Positions 46,002 through 54,538 of a stretch of DNA of 64,000 nucleotides are shown here, in pieces; within the stretch, counting starts at the first letter, position 1, and every line of letters begins with the position of its first letter. The position numbers and the translations under genes are program-made. The stretch is from Streptomyces asoensis (GTDB lineage Bacteria; Actinomycetota; Actinomycetes; Streptomycetales; Streptomycetaceae), in contig NZ_BNEB01000002.1 in assembly GCF_016860545.1 (NCBI RefSeq), positions 1,674,001 through 1,738,000 on the forward strand. Direction: 5' to 3'. The notes under the pieces were generated by a model that saw nothing but the letters and a program-made list of their open reading frames with translations, ran no database searches and was not told the DNA's origin.

Positions 46002-46930
46002 TGACCGCCCTGCTGCTCGTACCGCTGGTCCTGCCCTTCCTCGCGCCGGCGCTGGCCCGCCGCACCCTGGACCGCCTCGCCCCCGCCACCGCGCTGTGGA
46101 TCGTCACCGCCTCGGTCCTGGCCCTCGCCGGAGCCTGTGTCGCGGCCCTCGGCGCACTGGTCCTCACCGGGCTGCTCCAGATCCCCGCCCTCGCCGCCCT
46201 CGGGGAACTCGTCCACCCCCTGCGGACGCCCTCGGACCTCGTCGTCGTCCCCGTCGCCGCGGCGGCCACGGGGGTGCTCACCCTCAGCGCCTGGACCCTC
46301 GTGCGCTCGGCCCTGCGGCAGGCGCGCGCCCTGCGTACGGCCCGTACGCTGGCCGACCGCCGTCCCGCCGCCGGGGACCTGTGCGTCGTCGAGTCGCCCC
46401 ACGCGGACGCCTACGCCCTGCCCGGACGCCCCCACCGCATCGTCGTCACCACCGCCATGCTGCGCACCCTGGGGCCCGCCGAGCGCGAGGCGCTCTTCGC
46501 CCACGAGCGGGCCCACAACCGGTCCGGCCACCACTACTTCCTGGCCGCCGCCGAGATCGCCGCCCACTGCCACCCCGCCCTGCGCGCCGCGCGCGACAGC
46601 GTCCGGCTCGCCGCCGAGCGCGCCGCCGACGAGGCGGCCGCCGAGGTCACCGGGGACCGGCGCCTGATCGCCACGGCCATCGCCCGCGCCGCCCTCGCCG
46701 GGCAGACCTCGCCCTCGACCCGTCCGGACATCGCGCCCGCGGCGACGGCCGGACCCGTTCCGCAGCGCGTCGCGGCCCTTCTCGCGCCCGTCCGCAAGCG
46801 CCCGCGCGCCACCCGTCGTACCGCGTTCCTCCTGGTGGCCTGCACCGTCCTGTCCGTCGCCGCCGGAGCGGCGGGCGTCGTCGACTTCCACCACGAGGTC
46901 GAGGTCGCCCAGGGCGAAGAGGCCCCCTGA
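46001..46930 (+). CDS. M56-family membrane metallopeptidase
   Basis: 309 residues, four or more membrane helices with a cytoplasmic zinc-peptidase domain. The catalytic HERAH is at residues 168-172 in AHERAHNRSGHHYF, with RAADEAAAEV as the later zinc-ligand region. C-terminal helix TAFLLVACTVLSVAAG. In BlaR-type systems such a protease inactivates the BlaI repressor on signal. There is no penicillin-binding sensor domain fused here, so the trigger is not obvious. Confidence 0.9.
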   Translation: MTALLLVPLVLPFLAPALARRTLDRLAPATALWIVTASVLALAGACVAALGALVLTGLLQIPALAALGELVHPLRTPSDLVVVPVAAAATGVLTLSAWTLVRSALRQARALRTARTLADRRPAAGDLCVVESPHADAYALPGRPHRIVVTTAMLRTLGPAEREALFAHERAHNRSGHHYFLAAAEIAAHCHPALRAARDSVRLAAERAADEAAAEVTGDRRLIATAIARAALAGQTSPSTRPDIAPAATAGPVPQRVAALLAPVRKRPRATRRTAFLLVACTVLSVAAGAAGVVDFHHEVEVAQGEEAP

Positions 46931-46990
46931 CCGGCCCGTGCGAGGCCGACGGGCCGGGCGGGACGCCGGGGAAGGCGGCGCGCGGACGTA

Positions 46991-47037
46991 GTACCGCGGT
47001 ACCACGCGCACGGCCGGGTTCAGCCTTGCGGTACCAC
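46991..47037. promoter_or_regulatory. Paired GCGGTACCAC sites before the ABC operon
   Basis: GCGGTACCAC occurs at 46996-47005 and again at 47028-47037, 32 bases apart, about three helical turns. The first lies within the perfect palindrome GTACCGCGGTAC (46991-47002). They are the likely binding sites of the operon's own NarL-type response regulator. Confidence 0.5.
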
Positions 47038-47118
47038 CGCGGCGCGGTGATCGGCGCCTAGCGTTGCCGGTGTGGCGTCGATGGCGACGGACGCCCGAGT
47101 CCGACAGGAAGAACGAGC

Positions 47119-48057
47119 ATGATCGAGGCACGGCAGCTGACCAAGAAGTACGGCGAGAAGACGGCCGTCGACGGGCTGGACTTCGTCGTCGAGCCGGGAA
47201 CCGTGACGGGGTTCCTCGGGCCCAACGGCGCGGGCAAGTCCACCACCATGCGCATGATCGTCGGTCTGGACGCCCCGACGAGCGGCTCCGTCACCGTGAA
47301 CGGCCGTCACTACGCCCGGCACCGGGCCCCGCTCCAGGAGGTCGGCGCCCTCCTCGAGGCGAAGTCGATCCATCCGGGCCGCTCGGCGTACAACCACCTC
47401 AGGGCGCTCGCCCTCACCCACGGCATCCCCGGCAGCCGGGTCGACGAGGTCATCGCTCTCGCGGGTCTCGGCAGCGTGGCGAAGCAGCGGGCCGGGGCCT
47501 TCTCCCTCGGCATGGGCCAGCGGCTCGGTATCGCGGCGGCCCTGCTGGGCGATCCGCAGACGGTGATGCTGGACGAGCCGGTCAACGGACTGGACCCGGA
47601 GGGGGTGCTCTGGATCCGCAACCTCCTCAAGGGGCTCGCCGACGAGGGCCGGACGGTGTTCGTGTCCTCGCACCTCATGAGCGAGATGGCACTGGTGGCC
47701 GACCATCTGATCATCGTCGGACGCGGCCGGCTGCTGGCCGACACGACCGTGGCGGACCTGATCCGCGAGGCGGGCGGCGACACGGTGAGGGTGGCGACCG
47801 GTGAGCCGGCGCGGCTGCGGGACGTGCTGGCCGGGCCCGGCGTCGGCGTCACCGGACGGATCGGCTCCGAGGAGCTTCAGGTGACCGGGCTGACCGCCCG
47901 CGAGATCGGCCTGAAGGCCGCCGAGCACGGCATCGCGCTGTTCGAACTGAGCGCGCGGACGGTGTCACTGGAGGAGGCGTTCATGGACCTGACCAGGGAT
48001 GCGGTGGAGTACCACGGCACCACGACCGGCGACGAGAACCTCGGGAGGCCCGCGTGA
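47119..48057 (+). CDS. ABC transporter ATP-binding protein
   Basis: 312 residues. Walker A (GPNGAGKSTTMRM), a signature loop FSLGMGQRLGIA in place of LSGGQ, Walker B (TVMLDEPVNGLDPEG) and the H-loop (VFVSSHLMSEM) are all present. A ~90-residue C-terminal domain after 215 is typical of drug/lantibiotic-export or bacitracin-type ABC proteins. First gene of a four-gene operon; its stop overlaps the permease start as GTGA. Often such modules give self-resistance or respond to cell-envelope antibiotics; this is inference here. Confidence 0.93.
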   Translation: MIEARQLTKKYGEKTAVDGLDFVVEPGTVTGFLGPNGAGKSTTMRMIVGLDAPTSGSVTVNGRHYARHRAPLQEVGALLEAKSIHPGRSAYNHLRALALTHGIPGSRVDEVIALAGLGSVAKQRAGAFSLGMGQRLGIAAALLGDPQTVMLDEPVNGLDPEGVLWIRNLLKGLADEGRTVFVSSHLMSEMALVADHLIIVGRGRLLADTTVADLIREAGGDTVRVATGEPARLRDVLAGPGVGVTGRIGSEELQVTGLTAREIGLKAAEHGIALFELSARTVSLEEAFMDLTRDAVEYHGTTTGDENLGRPA

Positions 48058-48893
48058 GCACCCTCACCACGACCCCCCAGGAGAACCGGGCCACGCCCGC
48101 CCGCCCCGCCTACCGGGTGACCGGACGGCGCGTCCTGGCCTCGGAATGGGCCAAGCTGTGGTCCCTGCGCTCGACCTGGATCACCCTGGGCCTCGCCCTG
48201 GTGTTCCTGGTGGCGTTCGGCCTGATCGCCTCGAGCCGCTACCGCTCGGGGATCGGCACCGGCCGCATCGACCGCGACTTCGCCGACTCGACGGCCGTCA
48301 GCCTGTCCCTCTTCGGCACGAACTTCGCCCAACTGGCCCTGGGCGTGCTCGGCGTGCTGGTCACGGCGGGGGAGTACTCGACCGGCATGATCCGGTCGAC
48401 ACTCGCCGCGGTGCCCCGCCGTCTGCCCGTGCTGTGGTCGAAGGCGGCCGTCTTCGGGCTGGTCGCGCTGGCCGTGGGGACGCTCGGCGCGTTCGCCGCC
48501 TTCCTGATCGGCAGCGGGATCGTCTCGGACACACCCGCGGCCATGAACCTCTCGCACGCCGGTGTCCTGCGCAGCCTGCTGGGCGCGGGCCTCTACCTGG
48601 GCCTGGTCGGCGTGATCGGTGCGGCCCTGGGCGCGCTGCTGCGGTCGGTGGCGGGCGGCATCTCCGTACTGGTGGCCGGCCTCATGCTCGTCCCGGGACT
48701 GATCTCGCTGCTGCCGAGCTCCTGGCAGGGCGACATCAGCCCCTATCTGCCGTCCGAGGCGGGCGGGGCGATGTTCGCCCTCACCCACGACTCCACCACC
48801 CTCTCGCCGGGCGCCGGACTGCTGGTGCTCCTCTGCTGGACGGCACTGGCGCTGGGCGGCGCGGCGTACCGGCTCGTGCGCACCGACGTCTGA
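48054..48893 (+). CDS. ABC transporter permease
   Basis: 279-residue ABC-2-type permease with six helices (WITLGLALVFLVAFGLIAS, LALGVLGVLVTAGEYSTGM, GLYLGLVGVIGAALGALLR). GTG start is inside the stop of the ATPase gene. A short basic cytoplasmic start and a Thr-rich N-terminal tail precede helix 1. It forms the membrane half of the transporter with the ATPase. Confidence 0.9.
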   Translation: MSTLTTTPQENRATPARPAYRVTGRRVLASEWAKLWSLRSTWITLGLALVFLVAFGLIASSRYRSGIGTGRIDRDFADSTAVSLSLFGTNFAQLALGVLGVLVTAGEYSTGMIRSTLAAVPRRLPVLWSKAAVFGLVALAVGTLGAFAAFLIGSGIVSDTPAAMNLSHAGVLRSLLGAGLYLGLVGVIGAALGALLRSVAGGISVLVAGLMLVPGLISLLPSSWQGDISPYLPSEAGGAMFALTHDSTTLSPGAGLLVLLCWTALALGGAAYRLVRTDV

Positions 48894-48911
48894 CGGCCGC
48901 ACCATGGACGA

Positions 48912-50198
48912 GTGACACCTGTGACCACCGACGAACTCAGCGGGATGGGACCGCTGGTCGCCCGGCTCACCCGGGGCGGCCAGCGGCTCAGACACGCCGA
49001 CCGCGCCCGGCCGTGGGTGCTGGACACCGCGGTCGTGGTCGTCGTCTTCCTGATGTTCTGCCTGCCGGACCTCGTCCACGGCGTGCGGGACGACGGCGAC
49101 GGCCCCCGCCGTTTCCGTCTGGCGTTCACCGGGCTCCCCGTCCCCGCGATGCTGGCGTTCCAGGCCGGACTCGTGCTGCCCCTGCTGTGGCGACGGCGCA
49201 AGCCCGCGGTGGCCTTCGGGGTGACAGCGGCGGTGTTCGTCCTCCAGTGGGCGATCGGCGCGGCACTGCGCGCCGACGTCGCCCTTCTCGTCGCCCTCTA
49301 CAGCCTGGCCCTGCACGGGTGGCTGCGGCAGCTGCCGTGGGCCTGCGCGGTGATGACGGGCGCCCTGGCCCTGGTCGCGGTCCGCGCGTCCCCCGCCGTG
49401 TCGGTCTGGGACGGGCTGTTCTTCCTGCTGAGCACGGCGACCGCGGCCCTGGCGCTCGGCCTGGTGGTACGGATCCGCAGGGCCCAGCTCGCCGGGCTGA
49501 GGGACCGGGCCACCCGGCTGGAGATAGAGCGCGACCAGCGCAGCAGGCTCGCCGCGGCCACCGAACGCACCCGGGTGGCACGCGAGATGCACGACATCGT
49601 CGGACACAACCTGTCCGTCATCATCACGCTCGCGGACGCCGGCGCCTACGCCGCCGACGCCGCCCCGGAACGCGGCAAGGAGGCCCTGCGGCTCATCGGC
49701 GACACCGGCCGGCAGGCCCTCGGCGAACTGCGGCGGGTCCTGGGCGTGCTGCGCGAGGCGGCGGACGGCACGGCCGAGGGGCCCGAACTCAGCCCGCAGC
49801 CCGGCATCCCCGACATCGAGGCACTGTGCGCCAAGGTGCGCGCCGCGGGCCTCGGCATCGTCTACCGGACCTCGGGGGACATGGACGCCCTGGACAGCGG
49901 CGTGCAGCTGACCGTGTACCGCATCGTGCAGGAAGCCCTCACCAACACCCTCAAGCACGCCGACCCGGACACCGTCGTCCGGCTGGCGATCGTCGAGAAG
50001 GACGCCCGGCTGACCGTCCGGGTCCAGGACACCGGCCCGGCCGCACCGTCCGGCCGGCCGAACGAGGAAGGGCACGGCCTGGTGGGCATGCGGGAGAGAG
50101 CGGCTCTGTACGGCGGCACGGTCAGCGCGGGTCCGGCGGGCGGCGGATGGAGCGTCGAGGCCGTCCTGGACCTGGCGCCCCAGGGCGGTGCCCGGTGA
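48912..50198 (+). CDS. Sensor histidine kinase (NarL-type partner)
   Basis: 428 residues. About six hydrophobic stretches form the membrane sensor domain (VLDTAVVVVVFLMFCLPDLV to SVWDGLFFLLSTATAALALG). The HisKA_3 phosphoacceptor is at His227 (AREMHDIVGHNLSVIITLAD), followed by an HATPase_c domain (TVYRIVQEALTNTLKHA, GHGLVGMRERAALYGG). The GTG start may be 48912 or 48921. Its stop overlaps the regulator start as GTGA. It probably senses membrane or antibiotic stress and controls the upstream transporter. Confidence 0.92.
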   Translation: MTPVTTDELSGMGPLVARLTRGGQRLRHADRARPWVLDTAVVVVVFLMFCLPDLVHGVRDDGDGPRRFRLAFTGLPVPAMLAFQAGLVLPLLWRRRKPAVAFGVTAAVFVLQWAIGAALRADVALLVALYSLALHGWLRQLPWACAVMTGALALVAVRASPAVSVWDGLFFLLSTATAALALGLVVRIRRAQLAGLRDRATRLEIERDQRSRLAAATERTRVAREMHDIVGHNLSVIITLADAGAYAADAAPERGKEALRLIGDTGRQALGELRRVLGVLREAADGTAEGPELSPQPGIPDIEALCAKVRAAGLGIVYRTSGDMDALDSGVQLTVYRIVQEALTNTLKHADPDTVVRLAIVEKDARLTVRVQDTGPAAPSGRPNEEGHGLVGMRERAALYGGTVSAGPAGGGWSVEAVLDLAPQGGAR

Positions 50199-50875
50199 CC
50201 ACCGTCCTCATCGTCGACGACCAGCCGCTGCAACGCTACGGCTTCCGCATGCTCCTGGAGTCCGTCGCCGGGACGGACGTCGTCGGCGAGGCCGTCCACG
50301 GCGCCGAGGCCGTCCGCAAGACGGCCGAACTGCGCCCGGACGTCGTCCTGATGGACGTCCGCATGCCCGGCATGGACGGCATCGAGGCCACCCGCCGCAT
50401 CGCCGCCGCCGGCGGCCGCTCACGCGTCCTCGTACTCACCACCTTCGACCTCGACGAATACGTCCACGCCGCCCTGCGGGCCGGTGCCAGCGGCTTCCTC
50501 CTCAAGGACGCGCGCCCCGAGGAACTCCTCGCCGGCATCCGCGCCGTCGCCGTGGGCGACGCCGTCATCGCGCCCGCCCTCACCCGCCGCCTCCTGGACG
50601 AGTTCGCCCGCTACGTGCCCGCGCGCCGGGACGCCGCCGAGGACCCGGGGCTCGGCTCGCTCACCGACCGGGAACGCGAGATCCTCGTCGCCGTCGGCAA
50701 GGGCTGGACCAACGGCGAGATCGCGGCCCGTTTCGTGCTGTCCGAGTCCACCGTCAAGACCCATGTGGGCCGTGTCCTGGCCAAGATCGGCGCCCGGGAC
50801 CGCGTACAGGCCGTGATCTTCGCCTACGACCACGGGCTCGCCCGCCCCAACGACGACCGGACCGGCGGCGGCTGA
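50195..50875 (+). CDS. LuxR/NarL-family response regulator
   Basis: 226 residues. Receiver domain 1-120 (VLIVDDQPLQRYGFRMLLES, VVLMDVRMPGMDGIEATRRI, acceptor Asp about 54; conserved Lys in FLLKDARPEELLAGI). LuxR HTH at about 155-220 (LTDREREILVAVGKGWTNGE, STVKTHVGRVLAKIGARDRV). It forms a pair with the kinase directly upstream and probably binds the repeated GCGGTACCAC sites before the operon. Confidence 0.93.
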   Translation: MTTVLIVDDQPLQRYGFRMLLESVAGTDVVGEAVHGAEAVRKTAELRPDVVLMDVRMPGMDGIEATRRIAAAGGRSRVLVLTTFDLDEYVHAALRAGASGFLLKDARPEELLAGIRAVAVGDAVIAPALTRRLLDEFARYVPARRDAAEDPGLGSLTDREREILVAVGKGWTNGEIAARFVLSESTVKTHVGRVLAKIGARDRVQAVIFAYDHGLARPNDDRTGGG

Positions 50876-50951
50876 AGCCGCGGCGGCCGAACCGGTGACG
50901 CCGACTGGTTGGATGTGATGCCGGCGATCACCGTCCACCTGGGGGTACCAC

Positions 50952-51392
50952 ATGATCCGAACCGGCGAGCTCCTGCCGTCCGACCGGGAGGCCTGGGAGG
51001 CGCTGTTCCGCGCCTACATCGACTTCTACCAGCGGGTCGAGCCGCCCGAGATGTACGAGCGGGCGTGGCGGGACTTCCGGGCCGGCACACGCGTGCACGC
51101 ACTCGGGGCCAGGCTCGACGACCGGCTGGTGGGCATCGCCCACTTCTTCGTCCACCCCAACACCTCGGGGCCGGACGTCTGCTACCTCCAGGACCTCTAC
51201 ACCGCGCCGGAAGTCCGCGGCCAGGGTGTCGCCCGCGCGCTGATCGCCGCCGTCACCGAGTGGTCGCGGGCCCAGGGCTGCTGCCGCGTCTACTGGAACA
51301 CCCACGAGTCCAACACCACGGCCCGGCGCCTCTACGACAAGGTCGCCGAGAACCGCGGGTTCATCCGCTACCAGATCGAACTGCCCCGCTGA
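50952..51392 (+). CDS. GNAT-family N-acetyltransferase
   Basis: 146 residues. The acetyl-CoA loop is in LYTAPEVRGQGVARALIAAV, preceded by VGIAHFFVHPNTSGPDVCYL and followed by CCRVYWNTHESNTTARRLYD. This pattern is typical of small GNAT enzymes that acetylate amines or antibiotics. The substrate is unknown. Start by GGGGGTACCAC. Not operon-linked to its neighbours by overlap. Confidence 0.88.
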   Translation: MIRTGELLPSDREAWEALFRAYIDFYQRVEPPEMYERAWRDFRAGTRVHALGARLDDRLVGIAHFFVHPNTSGPDVCYLQDLYTAPEVRGQGVARALIAAVTEWSRAQGCCRVYWNTHESNTTARRLYDKVAENRGFIRYQIELPR

Positions 51393-51541
51393 GGGCCCGA
51401 CCGGACGGGTTCCGCCCCGGGGCGGGGGCCGCCCTCTTTCCCGGCTCCGCGAACTGACTTGGCCCGGACACGTTTGTTCGGACGCGGACGGTGCACACGA
51501 GAACCTAACACTGTCCTTACAAGACGAAGCGGAGACGCATC

Positions 51542-51820
51542 ATGGGCATCATCGCGTGGATCATCATCGGCCTGCTCGCCGGGGCCATCGCCAAGGCCCT
51601 GATGCCGGGCAAGGACCCCGGCGGCATCATCATCACCATGCTCATCGGCATCGCCGGTGGTCTGCTCGGTGGCTGGCTGGGCAAGGTGATCTTCGGTGTC
51701 GACTCGATCGACGGGTTCTTCGACCTGTCCACCTGGATCGCCGCGATCGTCGGCTCCTTCATCCTGCTGGCCCTCTACCGCCTCGTCACCGGCAACCGGC
51801 ACTCCCACCGGCACGCATGA
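51542..51820 (+). CDS. GlsB/YeaQ/YmgE-family stress membrane protein
   Basis: 92 residues, three hydrophobic segments (IIAWIIIGLLAGAIAKALMP, IIITMLIGIAGGLLGGWLG, WIAAIVGSFILLALYRLV). The helix 1 pattern GLLAGAIAKALMPG and the Gly-rich second helix fit the transglycosylase-associated YeaQ family of small stress proteins. ATG after GCGGAGACGCATC. Confidence 0.9.
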   Translation: MGIIAWIIIGLLAGAIAKALMPGKDPGGIIITMLIGIAGGLLGGWLGKVIFGVDSIDGFFDLSTWIAAIVGSFILLALYRLVTGNRHSHRHA

Positions 51821-51864
51821 CATGACGCGCTGACGGTGCGCGCGCCGAGGCGCGTGGCGCGTGA

Positions 51865-51897
51865 ACGGCTCCCCCCTGATGCCAGGGCGGGAGCCGT
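51865..51897. terminator. Bidirectional hairpin terminator
   Basis: ACGGCTCCC (51865-51873) pairs with GGGAGCCGT (51889-51897); inner CCCTG/CAGGG extend the stem. It lies between the convergent GlsB-like and VOC genes. No T tract. Confidence 0.6.
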
Positions 51898-51964
51898 CGG
51901 CGTGTTCACCGCCGTGCGGACCGGCCGATCGCCCGGGAGCCCGGCGGACCGTCGCGCCGCGCGG

Positions 51965-52363
51965 TCAGCCGTCGCTGCTCTGCCGTGCCGCCCGCTGACG
52001 CAGCGAGATCCGGTTGCCGTCGGGGTCCACGGCCTCGGCGCGGATCCCGAAGCCGTAGTCCTCCGGCTCGGGCCGGTCGAAGGGCACCCCGCGGTCGCGG
52101 AGGACCTCGAAGTCCGCGCGCAGGTCGTCCGATTCGAGGAAGACCGGCCCCGGGGCGGTCGTGCTGCCCGGCTGCCCCGCGGCGGCGGCGTGCGGCCACA
52201 GGACGATCTCCAGCGGGCTGCCGGGAACGCCCACCGTGAGGAAGCGTCCCTCGGGACCCGGATGGTCGACGCGCTTCTCCAGACCCAGCTGCTCCGTGTA
52301 GAACCTCAGCGCGCGGTCCTGGTCGGTGACATAGAGCGTCACGTACATGATGTTCTTCAGCAT
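51965..52363 (-). CDS. VOC family protein
   Basis: 132 residues. VTLYVTDQDRALRFYTEQLG opens the first beta-alpha-beta unit, and FGIRAEAVDPDGNRISLRQR closes the second, with the metal-ligand-like Glu. It lacks a full set of bleomycin-resistance features, so its role is unknown. Divergent from the beta-propeller gene. Confidence 0.85.
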   Translation of the reverse strand: MLKNIMYVTLYVTDQDRALRFYTEQLGLEKRVDHPGPEGRFLTVGVPGSPLEIVLWPHAAAAGQPGSTTAPGPVFLESDDLRADFEVLRDRGVPFDRPEPEDYGFGIRAEAVDPDGNRISLRQRAARQSSDG

Positions 52364-52488
52364 GGCCCGTCCTTCTCGTGCTTCTCGCCTGTTTCGTTCT
52401 TCGGTCCGACGCCGGGTGTCCGGCGTGCTGCTCCACTGACGGACCCCGCCGGGAGAATGTGACCGGAGGGCTCCGCTACCTTCGGGCC

Positions 52489-53568
52489 ATGTCGATCACC
52501 GCACAACTGCGCGACTCGGTGAAGCTGCCGGGCGGACGCGCGCTGGTCAACGGCTTCGCCTTCGAGAGCCGTGGGGCGACGCAGTGCCGCGCTCTCCTCC
52601 GCAACGGCCACGAGCTGGAGGTCCACGACCTGCACCAGGTCTTCGCCGGGGAACGCGCGCCGATGGCCGTCTTCCCCTGTCCCTGGCCCGGTTGGGAGCG
52701 CGGAGTCCACTCGGTCGGCCCCGACGGCTCGTTCGCGGTGTTCTCGGGCCAGCGGGCGGTGAGGGCCGTGGGGTCCGGCGGACAGACCTTGTGGGAGTAC
52801 CGGCACGGCTGCTGGGGTCCCGAGATCGGTCACCCGCACACGGGGGACGAGCAGGAGGTGTGCCGCGGCCTCGAACACGGCTCCTGCCGGATCTCCGACG
52901 ACGGCCGGCTGGTCTGGGCGCACGTCGTCGGCGCGGACGCGGAGGACGGGGCGGAGCGCTGGGTCGTCCTCGACGCCCGCGACGGGCGGGAGCTGGCCGG
53001 TCTGCCGCTCGACGGCGCCGCCGCCGGTTCGCACCACCTCTCCCACCCCGACGGGGTCCACATGGGCCTGTGCGTCGGCATGGGCCAGGACGGCATCCTG
53101 CTGCACTGGGCCCGCCTGGACGGCGAGCGGCTGACCGGCTGGGACCTGAACGTGACCATGGACCGCATCCTCACGGACGTCCACGCGGGGCATCCGGGGT
53201 TCCTCACCGTCGAGCACTACGGGGCGGACCTGCAACTGCACGCCCTGGACGGCACCGTGCTCGCGGAGCGGGAGCCCGGCCCGGCCGGCGACGAGGACCT
53301 GTCCTGGGACTACGGCGGCGGCTTCGTCGACGCCGACACCGTCATCGCCGGCACGGTCGGGGACGACGAGGACCCGGAACAGGCCGTCCACTGGCTGCTC
53401 GACGCCCGCACCCTGGAGACGCGCGAGGCGGTCGCGTATCCGTCGGGCCCCGTCACGGGCGGGGTGCGCCCGCTGGGCGACGGGACCTGGCTCACCTACG
53501 ACGAGGAGAGCGGGACGCTCGACCGCTGGGGCGTGGCCGGGAGCCGGACGCCGTCACCGGCCGGCTGA
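52489..53568 (+). CDS. Hypothetical beta-propeller-like protein
   Basis: 359 residues. Repeated short Trp/Gly/Asp blocks (VGPDGSFAVFSGQRAVRAVG, GRLVWAHVVGADAEDGAERW, DGTVLAEREPGP) look like propeller blades (PQQ/WD-like). No signal peptide is seen, so it is probably cytoplasmic. No known family assigned. The ATG at 52489 has no clear ribosome site; the frame is open upstream to 52378 but that part overlaps the promoter region of the divergent VOC gene. Confidence 0.65.
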   Translation: MSITAQLRDSVKLPGGRALVNGFAFESRGATQCRALLRNGHELEVHDLHQVFAGERAPMAVFPCPWPGWERGVHSVGPDGSFAVFSGQRAVRAVGSGGQTLWEYRHGCWGPEIGHPHTGDEQEVCRGLEHGSCRISDDGRLVWAHVVGADAEDGAERWVVLDARDGRELAGLPLDGAAAGSHHLSHPDGVHMGLCVGMGQDGILLHWARLDGERLTGWDLNVTMDRILTDVHAGHPGFLTVEHYGADLQLHALDGTVLAEREPGPAGDEDLSWDYGGGFVDADTVIAGTVGDDEDPEQAVHWLLDARTLETREAVAYPSGPVTGGVRPLGDGTWLTYDEESGTLDRWGVAGSRTPSPAG

Positions 53569-53647
53569 GCCGCGGCTGCCGGCGCGCCGGGCCCGCCGCG
53601 CGACGGGCCCCCACGACACCCCGGCCGCCGGTCTGCCTGCCCGACGG

Positions 53648-53885
53648 CTACCCGGCGTCGTCGGGGCCGGGGTGCGAGGCCCGGTGATGTTCCGTCAGAA
53701 GGGTGAGCAGGGAGACCAGTTCGCGCTGCTGCTCCGGGGCGAGGGGGGGCCAGCAGTTCGCGCTGGGCGTCCGCGACGAGCGTGTCGAGACGCTCCAGGC
53801 GCCGGCGGCCGGCGGGGGTCAGGCTGACGACGTTGCGGCGGCGGTCGCCGGGATCCGGTTCGCGGCGCACGCACGCGCCGGCGGC
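53648..53885 (-). pseudogene. MarR-family regulator remnant (5' deleted and frameshifted)
   Basis: On the minus strand GACVRREPDPGDRRRNVVSLT and PAGRRRLERLDTLVADAQRE are a clear MarR wing and C-terminal helix. All of the DNA-binding half is missing: the frame begins abruptly at the junction near 53885. A run of seven G (53743-53749) shifts the frame by one; with six, the protein would continue as LAPEQQRELVSLLTLLTEHH and stop at the TAG at 53648. So it has lost its 5' part and gained a frameshift, and cannot make a functional regulator. Confidence 0.75.
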
Positions 53886-54001
53886 GCATCCGGCACTGGT
53901 CGGAGTTCGAGCGCGGCGGCCACTTCGCCGCGACGGAGGTACCGGAACTGCTCGCCGAGGACGTCCGGGAGTTCTTCCTCGCCCGTGTCGGACAGGACTG
54001 A
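53886..54001 (+). pseudogene. Epoxide hydrolase 3' remnant
   Basis: Only the last ~38 codons are present, reading IRHWSEFERGGHFAATEVPE and LLAEDVREFFLARV before a TGA at 53999-54001. This is the C-terminal end of an epoxide hydrolase (the catalytic His is in GGHF). There is no start codon or upstream fold, so the gene is a fragment. It begins where the MarR remnant ends, back to back. Confidence 0.7.
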
Positions 54002-54037
54002 GGGCGGCGCGCGCGAAGGCCGGGCACACTGGCCGTC

Positions 54038-54409
54038 ATGCCCGTCTCGCTGCACCACCTCGTCATCGATGCCCACGATCTGCCCGCGCTCGCCCGGTTC
54101 TGGGCCGAGGTACTGCACTGGCGCGTCCTGTCCGAACGGGAGCGCGAGATCGTCATCGGGCCCGAGGAGACGGCGCCGGTGGGCATCTGCTTCATGCCGG
54201 TGACGGAGCCGAAGGCCGTCAAGAACCGACTGCATCTCGACCTGACGTGCGGCGCCGAGGACCGGGAGGCGGAGATCGAGCGCATCCTCGCGCTCGGCGC
54301 CCGCCGGGCGGACGTCGGCCAGAGCGGCGCCGAGTCCTGGACGGTGCTGGCCGACCCCGAGGGCAACGAGTTCTGCGTGGTCCGCCCGAAGCGGACTCTG
54401 ATCGGCTAG
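54038..54409 (+). CDS. VOC family (glyoxalase-like) protein
   Basis: 123 residues. LHHLVIDAHDLPALARFWAE and WTVLADPEGNEFCVVRPK give a Glyoxalase_6-type VOC fold; KNRLHLDLTCGAEDREAE is the central metal-like strand. ATG at 54038. Located 36 bases after the epoxide hydrolase remnant. Substrate unknown. Confidence 0.85.
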   Translation: MPVSLHHLVIDAHDLPALARFWAEVLHWRVLSEREREIVIGPEETAPVGICFMPVTEPKAVKNRLHLDLTCGAEDREAEIERILALGARRADVGQSGAESWTVLADPEGNEFCVVRPKRTLIG

Positions 54410-54486
54410 CACCGGACTACTTGCCCTTGCCCGGCCCCGACCTTGCGCGGGGTGTGTCCCGCGTCCCGTCGGGGGCGGGTGGAGAC

Positions 54487-54528
54487 GGCGGTGTGTGAGG
54501 CTCCCCCGAGTCTCCCTCACACACCGCC
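54487..54528. terminator. Perfect 14-bp stem between convergent genes
   Basis: GGCGGTGTGTGAGG (54487-54500) pairs with CCTCACACACCGCC (54515-54528) around a 14-base loop. It lies between the VOC gene and the peptidoglycan-binding gene, which converge. No T tract on either side, so a bidirectional terminator or an mRNA-end stem is likely. Confidence 0.7.
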
Positions 54529-54538
54529 CGTATGGGTG

